Source: Rugalucina vietnamica
Lineage: Eukaryota; Mollusca; Bivalvia; Lucinida; Lucinidae
NCBI GenBank assembly: GCA_964017185.1
Contig: OZ024877.1
Coordinates: forward strand, 7,418,006 to 7,482,005
DNA length: 64,000 nt
Reading direction: 5' to 3'
Shown here: positions 1-10,700 of the stretch, piece by piece
How positions within the stretch are numbered: position 1 is the first letter of the stretch
Layout of the letters: the number at the start of each line of letters is the position of its first letter
The notes under the pieces: generated by a model
Told to the model about the DNA's origin: nothing
What the model saw: the letters and a program-made list of their open reading frames with translations, nothing else
The model's database searches: none
Made by a program: the position numbers and the translations under genes

Positions 1-705
1 AATTTTCAAAGTCAGTGGACCGTGAAATATAGGTCAAGAGCACCGGGTTAAGGTGAGTGCTTGAAGGGTATGTCAAGGACAATTACTATGCTAGGTTTCA
101 GACTCGCAGCTATCTCTGATGTCTAGAAACGTAATGTTGACAAAACTTCAACGTAAAAATTTTCAAAGTCAGTGGACCGTGAAATATAGGTCAAAGCCAC
201 CGGGTTAAGGTGCGTGCTTGAAGGGTATGTCAGGGACAATTACTATGCAAGGTTTCAGACTGGCAGCTATCTCTGATGTTGAAAAAACCAAACTTCGACG
301 TAAAAATTTTCAAAGTCAGTGGACCGTGAAATATAGGTCAAGGGCACCGGGTTAAGGTGCGTGCTTGAAGGGTATGTCAAGGACAATTACTATGCAAGGT
401 TTCAGACTCGCAGCTATCTCTGATGTCGAGAAACGTAATGTTGACAAAACTTCGACGTAAAAATTTTCAAAGTCAGTGTACCGTGAAATATAGGTCAAAG
501 CCACCGGGTTAAGGTGCGTGCTTGAAGGGTATGTCAGGGACAATTACTATGCAAGGTTTCAGACTCGCAGCTATCTCTGATGTTGAGAAAACCAAACTTC
601 GACGTAAATGTTGACGGACGGACGGACGGACGTACGGACGGACGAACGGACGGACGGAAATTTGGACTCCTATATCGCACCCTGCTATAAGCAGGTGCGA
701 TAAAA
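1..705. repeat. Tandem repeat of about 147-157 bp ending in a GACG microsatellite
   Basis: Four units sharing TTTTCAAAGTCAGTGGACCG begin near 1, 158, 304 and 461, and extend off the left edge. They are followed by a (GACG)n tract at 614-655 and a short hairpin at about 672-702 (ATCGCACCCTGC / GCAGGTGCGAT). This layout, tandem units then GACG run then hairpin, resembles the elements at 15.9-17.3 and 23.6-27.2 kb. Confidence 0.85.
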
Positions 706-711
706 AGTCAC

Positions 712-833
712 CTTAGTCTCCTGTAGTTTTTCACTGATAGCTTTACAGCTGTGGTACAGTAGTACTGACACTGGACTGTGGATACCCTCCAACTCCTCAA
801 ACTTTAGAGAGTAGGGCTCAACTACATCTTTTA
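712..833 (-). CDS. Candidate exon 19 of the FAS-like gene
   Basis: An open segment bounded by TTTCAG and GTGACT starts in the phase left by exon 18 and stays open for 40 codons, including DVVEPYSLKFEELEGIHSPV. It does not resemble the FAS dehydratase start, so the support is phase and splice sites only. It could be chance. Confidence 0.4.
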
Positions 834-1079
834 CTGAAAACAAACAATTTGCTTTAATCAAACTATACTAAGGGATCACTCCACGTCAGCAATGGTAAAT
901 GGACATTAAGTAGCAGCTTTGACCAAAGGTTTTTATCTACCTCAACAAGGACATTACAGAGGTTGTTCTTCTACTAGAAACCAACAGCTATTATGGAGAA
1001 CCAACAAAACATAATTTTAACCCACTTTTGACGAATGGACGTGACAGTCATTATCATTTGGGTGAGTCCACTTTCATTT

Positions 1080-1260
1080 TAAGGGCATCAGGAGTGATAT
1101 TAAATCTTCATATAAGTTTTTGATGAAAGTCCTCTTTGCAAACAGAATAGCCCCAGATGTGACACCGCATTTTGTGGGGTCGCATTTGGGGCTATACTGT
1201 TTGCCTATGTCCCATATACAGGACGTCAGGCTTAAATGAGTTAACCAAACTACTGGCTTA
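1080..1260. repeat. Dispersed repeat fragment, second copy near 23.1-23.27 kb
   Basis: The stretch GGGCATCAGGAGTGATA, then CAAACAG(A/T)ATAGCCCCAGATG and TACTGTTTGCC(T/C)ATGTCC, recurs at 23104-23265 in the same order. Both copies contain an imperfect inverted repeat around GCCCCAGATG. It is probably a decayed DNA transposon. Confidence 0.6.
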
Positions 1261-1317
1261 AATTCAACTTAAAGTGTTTTTCTGTACCTAGCTAACCTAT
1301 ACTCAAAAGTACATTAT

Positions 1318-1468
1318 AGTTCCCGGACGCTCGTAGTGGACTTACGTCACAGATTTACCATTACACATATGAATGAAATGAATGTATCTGACCAATAGGA
1401 ACAGGCGTGTCATTCTTATTAATAATGGTAAATCTGTGACGAAAGTCTACTACGATCGTCCGGGAGCT
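1318..1468. mobile_element. MITE with about 40-bp terminal inverted repeats
   Basis: The left end AGTTCCCGGACGCTCGTAGT and the right end ACTACGATCGTCCGGGAGCT are inverted, and the repeat continues inward through ACAGATTTACCATTA / TAATGGTAAATCTGT. Length is about 151 bp with no coding potential. Confidence 0.8.
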
Positions 1469-1532
1469 ATAGTAACCTTATGTCCAGCTGAAGAATAAAT
1501 CATCTTAGGTGAGAGAGACCCCAAATTCTCAC

Positions 1533-1654
1533 CTCTAGCTGAGAATTCCGTCCATCTGGGAACATTCCAGGAGACACTGTGATCCCACTCAACCAGGGGG
1601 CTCAGAAAGGGGGCATCTATACCAAGTGGGGCTTCAGGCAGGTTGTACACTCAC
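1533..1654 (-). repeat. Tandem duplicate of exon 18 3' part and its donor
   Basis: This copy repeats the WDHSVSWNVP coding segment with few changes (for example Met to Thr near the end) and again ends AGAG before GTGAG. The offset is 122 bp, not a multiple of three, so reading through both copies would shift frame. It offers an alternative 5' splice site. Confidence 0.85.
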
Positions 1655-1795
1655 CTCTAGCTGAGAATTCCATCCATCTGGGAACATTCCAGGATACACT
1701 GTGATCCCACTCAACCAGGGGGCTCAGAAAAGGGGCATCTATACCCAGTGGGGTCTCAGGTGGGTTGTAGAGGGCCTGAACACTGATCTGGTGAC
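1655..1795 (-). CDS. FAS-like exon 18 (pre-dehydratase linker)
   Basis: It encodes APFLSPLVEWDHSVSWNVPR, equivalent to TPLISPHIKWDHSQTWDVP of animal FAS, just before the dehydratase domain. Acceptor GTGCAG, donor GTGAGT. The 3' part with donor is duplicated once, 122 bp downstream (1533-1654). Confidence 0.9.
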
Positions 1796-4700
1796 CTGCA
1801 CAAGAAAAACAGAAAAACTTGTTAACACATTTACTAACACATAATTCTGTGCACAAAACCAACACAAATCAGATTGCTCTTAGAGCAGGGGGTGCTTGAT
1901 CAAGAACTTCTTTTTTGCATTTATAATCTTTATCATCAGGACCCAGTTGTTCAAAGCATCGTTAGCTTAACGATATTGTTAAGACATAAATTTGTTAAGC
2001 AAATATCAGCTAAAGTAACAAATACACTGTTATTTTTTGTTGAAAAAATGTGAGAATCCTTTGCAGTGCAAAGGATTCTCACATTTTTTTCAACAAAAAA
2101 TAACAGTGTATTTGTAATATTAATGTTTAAAATTTTAACGAAATGTTAACTATCGACGTCGTTAGTTTTGAACAACTGGGCCCAGGTATCTTCATTCTAT
2201 GGTAAATCTTGTTTTGATTTGTTTGTTATTTTTTTTTAGATAAATGTAAAAAACTTTTAAGTTCGTTCAAAATAGTCCAAAATTATTAAATTCTGATTTT
2301 ACCTGCATTGTGAAGTTCTCCAAGTGTATGACAGAATGACTTTGCTGTGGACTGGCACAGCAGCTCAGGTGGGGGATAATGACACATAGACAGAGAATCA
2401 TTTATAGAAGTCTCAAGGAATGACTGGCTGGACGCACTGGCTAGTCTCCGATGAACACCACTCCTCTCTCTGAAATCCTTCGACTGTGACACATCCAAAT
2501 TCACAGCAGACTGGTCCATGTCATCTGTGGCCTGAATTTCATTGTGTAGCATGGACACAGTTGAAGGGAATAGTTTGAGAACCAGACTATTTTCTGGTAT
2601 GTTACCCAGAGCTGTGAACATGTTGACTGGTTTACAGATGAGTTCTGAGAAGTAGTCTGCATCACACAGAAGCTGTTCATGCTTCCTGATTCTCTGATTC
2701 AAGCCGCAGTGTGAGCTGAACATGTGGGAAGATCTGAAATATTTGACAATGTTTGAACCATATTATTAGATAACCTAATTTTTTGAATATGCAAAAACAA
2801 ACATGCAGATTTTGTAAGATACTCCACAATGCCTCTACTTTCTAAACAATAAATTTCAATTCTCTTTACTGTGTCTGGAAAGCTCAGTCTGCCCCAGGCA
2901 TGCCACAAAAAACATGAATATAGAGAAGAGGTTTCCTTGCATCATTTTTTTTGCAAGTTTTGACTAGTTTTTCAGCAATTGCTAAAGAATCAAGTTAAAG
3001 TTGCTTGTTTGTTCATTACCATTACATCTTTTGAATGAAAACAAATTATCATAAAGATGCAGTCATTTCCAAATAATATGCCACATAATATAAAGAAATC
3101 ACCTGTATTTAGGGGCAGGTATGATATCTCTAAGCTCTGTCTTCAGTTCAGATGCCAAGCCTCTCAGACTACCGCTGTAGAAAGGAATCTTGGTCGGCAG
3201 AAGCTTGAATTCTCCTCCTAGAAATAAGAAATAATCTGTTAGATATTTTTGTCCAAATGATGAGCTTCGTATTAATCAATCATCACTGGGATTTTCCTTT
3301 ACAGGCTTAACCTAAGCAGTTAACCAGCACAATGTGCTCATCTTTTCACAGCTGAAAATACATTAGGATATGCCATACTGCAACCTTCTCATCATATGAC
3401 AAGTTATTGACTTTATTATTTGAGCTTGCTATATTGCTTAACTTTAAGGCTTTACGTCAATGGTCAACAACTCTGGTCATACTGGGAATGTTGGTCGATT
3501 GCAAGCGACTTACAAGACTGCGTTATAGAATACACATTATATGACATACATGTACTCAAAAATACATTCTGATTGATGAAATACACTCCCAGTGAAATGA
3601 TGAATAATGAAATACACTCCCAGTGAAATGATGAATAATGAAATACACTCCCAGTGAAATGATGAATAATGAAACATACTCCCAGTCCCAGTGAAATGAT
3701 AATGAAATACACTCCCAGTGAAATGATGAATAATGACATACACACCCAGTGAAATGATGAATAATGAAATACACTCCCAGTGAAATGATGAATAATGAAA
3801 TACACTCCCAGTGAAATGATGAATGGTGAAATACACTCCCAGTGAAATGATGAATGACAAAATACACTCCCAGTGAAATCAATATTACAAGATCTAGTAC
3901 CTTCATCCAGTATTTTCTTGAGAACTTTTCCTTCATGTTGACCATCTATTGCCATGGTAACATGGTCGTCGTCATGGACAACAAGGACCTGGGCCCAGCA
4001 ACTCAGGTAGTAGGCTTCATCAGAACACATCTCAACCTCGTACATCTTCCATTTACCACCTTTTATCAAAATGAACCACATTATGAGAAAACTAACAATG
4101 TGGTTTCCAAACAGGTCTGACACAAACCTGTCTGTGCAGTCAAAGAAGATGACTAGAAGCTTGAAATTTTGGATTTAGAAAGAGGAGGAATTGTACTATC
4201 CATGTAGCGAAAACAAAGGCGCTGATCAGCTTCGCAGTTACTGCGCCTTTGTTTTTGCATATGCAGATTGTTGGTTTTCTCATGAAGGAGCTAAAAATAT
4301 GAGCCGGATAAATTTAAGACTCAGCTGAGACGAGCATAAAAAAGTTTTATAACCTTGGGGCCTGAGGTCCGACACAATGCTGCCTTTACAGTCATAGAAG
4401 TTTGAATTTCAGATTTTGCTCAAATAATGTTGTAATCTCATCAACTGCATGTTTATGCATGATAAATCCCTTACTATTTTCTTTAGCAAATTTCTCAGCA
4501 TATCTCCCCACACAGTCGGCTATACATAGACACTAGTCGAGGTTTAGAGCACCGTCAACAAAGGCAGCAATGACCTCGGTCAAGCCACACCCTGGTCAAC
4601 AGTCACTGAGGTTTTATGAGGTTAACTTACCATTTTCTTTAGCAAATTTCTCAGTATATACATAGACACTAGTCGAGGTTCAGGACACCGTCAACAAAGG

Positions 4701-7700
4701 CAGCGATGACCTCAGTCAGGCCACACCCTGGTCAACAGTCACTGAGGTTTTATGAGGTTAACTTACCGTTTTCTTTAGCAAATTTCTCAGTATATCTCCC
4801 CACACAGTCGGCTAGATGCAGACGCTGGTCGAGGTTCAGGGCATCGTCAAAAAGGCAGCACTGACCTCGGTGAGGCCACACCCTGGTCTACAGTCACTGA
4901 GGTTTTATGAAGTTAACTTATCATTTTCTTTAGCAAATTTCTCAGTATATCTCCCCACACAGTCTGCTATACGCAGACGCTGGTGGAGGTTCAGTGCACC
5001 TTCAACAAAGGCAGTGATGAGCTCGGTCAGGCCACACCCTGGTCAACAGTCACTGAGGTTTTATGAGATTAACTTACTATTTTCTTTGGCAAATTTCTCA
5101 GCATATCTCCCCACACAGTCTGCTATACGCAGGCACTGGTCGAGGTTCATGGCACCATCAACAAAGGCAGCGATAACCTCGGTCAGGCCACATCCTGGTC
5201 AACAGTCACTGAGGTTTTATGAGGTTAACTTACTATTTTCTTTAGCAAATTTCTCAGCATATCTCCCCACACAGTCTGCTATACACAGACACTGGTCGAG
5301 GTTCATGGCAGCATCAACAAAGGCAGCGATAACCTCGGTCAGGCCACACCCTCGTCAACAGTCTCTGTGGTTTTATGAGGTTAACTTACCATTTTCTTTA
5401 GCAAATTTCTCAGCATATCTCCCCACACAGTCTGCTATACACAGACACTGGTCGAGGTTCATGGCAGCATCAACAAAGGCAGCGATAACCTCGGTCAGGC
5501 CACACCCTCGTCAACAGTCTCTGTGGTTTTATGAGGTTAACTTACCATTTTCTTTAGCAAATTTCTCAGCATATCTTCCCACACAGTCTGCTATACACAG
5601 ACACTGGTCAAGGTTAAGGGCACCGTCAACAAAGGCAGCGATGACCTCGGTGAGGCCACACCCTAGAACATCAGTCATAGTAATGTTGAACTCCTCTAAC
5701 GTCTGGATGAGAGCTGAAAATATATGTTAACCATACTAACATATTTGTTCTAATTAGCGCATATACTCCAATAAGGGCACACCATGGGCATTTCTAAAAA
5801 TCATGTGCATAAGCACACACTGCTCGACTAGCATATTGATATTTCATTCAATTTTCTACACATTGCTGTATTAACCGCATTAAAACTTAACTTCAAATGA
5901 TCAAACATTAATTTGCAATGATTTGAACACTTAAATGACATCATCATTAGTATTTTGACATGGTTACTTCAGCAGTTTATGTGTTGTTTTCAATCCTGGG
6001 CCCTAGGTTATAAAACATTTTTCATGCTCAACTCAGCTGAGCTTGAAATTTAAACTGCTCATAAGTACAGAAATAATCAAAATCAATAGAAAATTCAGGC
6101 TTTCATTAGCAAAACCTGTAATTTATCCTGCTCATAAATGTTAAAATGCCAACAATTGTTGGCATTTTAACATTTATGAGCAGGATAAATTTTAGTCTCA
6201 GCTTAGCTGAGCATGAAAAAAGTTTTATAACCTCAGGGCCTAGTGTGCTCTGATTAGAACGATGTTTGGTTACCTTAACTTTTTGCTATTTTGAAAAGTT
6301 AAGTGCACTGTGCGCTAATTAGAATGGATATGGTAAATGACATTATTCTTAACATGCGAGTATAAAATCGCTGCAAAGAAATTCTGACAAAACTTCTTTT
6401 GCTTTTGTTTGTTTGATTTGTTGCTTACACACAGTCATGTTATGTCTCCACCATACCTCCATTTTATGGAACTTCTTCCCAACATTGGGATGTAATGACA
6501 TCCGAAATGAGCTTCAAAAATGAGCCGCCTCGTGGGAAAACCAATGTGGTTTCCGAACAGGTTCGACTCAAACCGAGCTGTACAAGCAAAGAAGACAGCT
6601 AGAAGCTTGAAATTTTGGATTTAAGAAGAAGAGGAATTGTACGATCCGAGTAGTGAAAACAAAGGTGCTGATCAGCTTTGTGGTTACCTCAAAGCTGATC
6701 TGCGCCTTTGTTTTCGCATATGCAGATTGTTGGTTTTCTCATGAGGCGGCTCAAATATAAACACCCCCCAAGTAAACAACATGGGCCTATAAGGCTGTTT
6801 TGACTGAACATACGACTTTTCATGTGCAGGCTCAGACTTTTAACCAGTTATAAGTAATAAGCTATGGAGGCACATGCATCCACCTATTTCTCACACTACC
6901 AAAAACTTTTTCTGCAGACCAAACAGTGAATCTGACATTTTCTGACATAGGGCAAGCTTTCTTACTGATATTGGGCGATTGTGTTGGTATAAGCAGGATA
7001 TTGCAAACCATATTCCTCAGACCCATATACTGCACTGTCACTGGATTAAGAACCATCTAACCCAGCGAAATAGATAACGATGCGTACTGCATATGTACGC
7101 GCGATTTTTCGCTCTGTACGCATAGAAATTTCGGACCTGTGCGTACCATGTACACAGTAAAAATCAGCGGTACGCAGACAGTTTTCAGTTTTATGCGTAC
7201 TCAGAAAAAAAAACTTATCACAAAATGACAATTCTTCAACTAGTTTTGTCTGGCTGCTCTGTCAACAATGGAAAAGTAGTTACAATATCAATGTAGCTTT
7301 TGCTCGTTCCTTATTAACATATCATGCGATATAGTATGTATCTTCACATGCTCTCTGTTCAGTTCCTCGGCCAGACAAATCTTTTACCAAAGATTTATTC
7401 ATGAAGTTTAGTGTGTCACTTTTATTTATTGAATAGGCATTTTGCATCGATTTCTGGTCATTGTTTTTAATTTAAAACTTGATGTATTCCATGTTCTACA
7501 GCCAGCCCAGTTTGTCATGTTTTCCTAATTTTTTTCTCTCTTATTATCTTTGCAGGGGACAAAAGTATGGTTTAACATGCCTAATTATTAGTATAACATG
7601 TAATTACAGGATTGTTAACCAATTTACATGAATTTTCATTACTTTAATATATTGTCTTACCCATACGTGTACACATATCTACACGTATAAGTTCAATTGA

Positions 7701-10700
7701 TTCTAATGAGAGGTTAGAATAAGAATCATCAGAAAACGTGTACACAGTTGTATTTTCGGTACGCAGTGTGCATTTATTTTTATGCGTACAGTAAGCAATG
7801 TGAAAAATAATTATCTACATCACTGTTACCTATGATGATAGTAAAAGCAGTGAGAATTCCCTCCCTTGTATTAGGTGACAGTTCTCTCCCTTCCTGCAGA
7901 CATTGGTGGATATCTAAGGTTGGATCTAGTCTCTTGATCACCTAGATAAAGATGTACATTCATAATTAACCTTCAAGTCTGGCCTAAAAAAGCAAATCAT
8001 AAAACTGTGCCTGTAAAGTGGGCAATTTCATAAGAAAGCGGCCCCCGTGTCAGAGCTGTTTCTTAATCACTCAATCATCACACCGCTGTGTCTGGTGCGG
8101 GTTCGAGCCCCGCACTCATCACATGTGAGACAAGCCAAGTTCTGCTTGCGGGTGTGTCAGGTGGTTCTTCTCGGGGTTCTCCCATTTTCGCCCACCTACT
8201 GATTGGTCCGTCTCATATGAGCTGAAATAATCTTGAAAGGGACGTAAAACTGAATTAAAACAAAAAATAAAATAAATTTCATAAGAAATCTGCAAAACAA
8301 GCATTCTTTCTGTTAGTATACCAAAATTCCTAAATAAATATCATTGTAGGGAATTTTTGCTCTAGCCCTATATTGTAAAAAATCATTTCATAAGAAACAA
8401 GCATCTCTTAGTTCTTAATTTATCGTAGCTATTTTTTGCTCTAGCCCTTTTTTGTAAATAAAGAAATTAACCTCAGAGGTCCGCTTTTGTGTAATTTGAT
8501 GAATATGTTTTTTTTATGTCACCATGCACAATTTTGAGCCACGACATGAAAAAAAACAACAATGTGGTTTCCGAACAGGTCTGACACAAACATTGCAGAT
8601 TGTTGGTTTTCTCATGAGGCGGCTCTTTTAATGAGAGAGTGACTTTATGCTCCACAATAAGCACCCTCTAAACTTATGGACCGTGAAATTGAATTATAAG
8701 TAAATAACTGACCTTTGTGCACTCCTTCACCATTCGTCTAAACTCATCAATTTCTAGCAGGTCACATGACGCTGAGATTGTCGCCCCGGTAAAATCTTCC
8801 AGACACAGACAGATAGGTTGACTCTTCTCTTCTGGTGTCACAACACTATGCAGGATGAAGTCTGCAAACATTTCACCAATTGTGTTAAAGTTAGATTTTA
8901 TATTACTTAAGAAACATTTTGTCAAGATGCACAAGCTGTTATATCAGAAAGCAAACCATCTGCATATGCGAAAATAAAGCTGTGCAGTAACCTGCACAGC
9001 TGATCAGTGCCTTTGGTTCCCTATATAGATACTACAATCAATCTTCTTCTTCAATCCAAAATTTCAAGCTTCAAGCTTCTAGCTTTCTTCTGTGACTGTA
9101 CAGGTCAGTTTGTGTCTGACCTAGTCAGGACCCCATATTGCTGGTTTCTCATGCAGCTGCTCACATGAATTTGTCATTTTTATGAAACAAGAATTTGCTT
9201 CTTTTAGATAATAGGGCATGAATATCGTAATTCTTATATTTAAACAAGATCTTTCGTTTCTTTGCTACACTAATGCATAGTTTATAACTGAATTGTTTCA
9301 TCACAATGTATCAAGTTTGAAATATATGAACCGCCGCATGAGAAAATCAACCATTTGGGTTTCTGAACATTTTTTTTTTTTTTTTAATTCAGTTTTACGT
9401 CCCTTTCAAGCTTTTTCACTCATATCAAGACGAATCAATTGGTAGGTGGGGCGAAAACCGGAGTACCCGGGGAAAAACCACCTGACACACCCGCAAGCAG
9501 AACATGGCTTGTCTCACATATGAATTTGTGCCCCGTGCGAGGCGCGAACCCACATCGGTGAGATGATCAAATGATCAAGAGCACTGAAGTCAGCGACCTT
9601 AACCACTCAGCCACGGGGGCCGCCAAAGGGTTTCTGAACAGGTCTGACACAAACTCGGTTTTACAGCCACAGAAGCAGGCTAGAAGCTTGAAATTTTGGA
9701 TCTAAGAAGAAGAAGAGGGATTGTGTATCCGTGTAGCAAAAACAAAAGCGCTGATCAGCTTCGCAGTTACTGCAAAGCTGATCTACTCCTTTTTTTTTTG
9801 TTTTCTCATATGCAGATTGTTTGTTTTCTCATGCCGCTGCTCATATTTAATTCATTAACAATTACCTTCCACTTTAGGCCCTAGCTGTATAAATGCTCTG
9901 ATTGGTTGTTTCTGTTCACATGACAACATTGACTCACTGAGCATGCCCAGTAGTCCTGTATTGTATCTGTTGTTGCTGACAAAGTCCCGTATTTTCTCCA
10001 CACAGTTCAAGTTTCGGGCTGTGATTGGTATGACCAGGTGGCCTGGAACTGGGAAATTAGGAATTAATTGAGCCGCGACGCGAGAAAACCGGTCTTTGGG
10101 TTTTCCGTACAGGTCCAACACAAACCGGTCTATACAGTCTCTAAAAAAGGCTAAAAGCTTGAAATTTCGGATTTAAGAAGGAAAGAAATTGTACTATCCT
10201 TGTAGCGAAAACAAAGGCGCTGATCAGCTTCGCAGTTACTGCGAAGCTGATCTGCGCCTTTGTTTTCGCCTAGGCAAAACTCCCGTTTTCTCACGATGCG
10301 GCTCAATTAAGGGCTGGGATGCCTGTCTTTGGGGTTTCAAGCGGGTCATACTGAGTTAGACATTATTTTATCTCACTTATACAGAAAGTTTATACAAATT
10401 AATCTACCCATTCTTAAATGTGCGATGTTGGAATTATGTATGTATGGAATTATGTGAGCATGCAAAATGAAGGAAACCTGAGAGCCTCGGGAAAACAACA
10501 TGACTCGGATGGGCGACTACTATCCTGATATTAACCTGATTTGAACTGGGATTGCAGATATAAAAAACGAATATGCTTAAGTAAACTCAAATCAGTCTAC
10601 TCATTTTCACAGATTATTACTTTGAAGTGTTTAATGCTGTATATTTAAAACTTAGAAAATGTCCAGTAGAAATCATTTCTACTCTGAATCTGCTGTTCCC

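Noticed and set aside
3464-4123. Minus-strand 219-codon frame with FHWECISLFIISLGVY repeats
   Set aside because: Its first part overlaps exon 15, but past the donor at 3901 it only translates the intronic 31-bp minisatellite.
4816-5730. Plus-strand 304-codon open frame with repeated SVRPHPG...FYEVNL units
   Set aside because: It is the reverse reading of the 156-bp exon 14 array. The period is a multiple of three, so absence of stops in one unit gives a long frame. The minus strand carries the real AT coding with splice sites.
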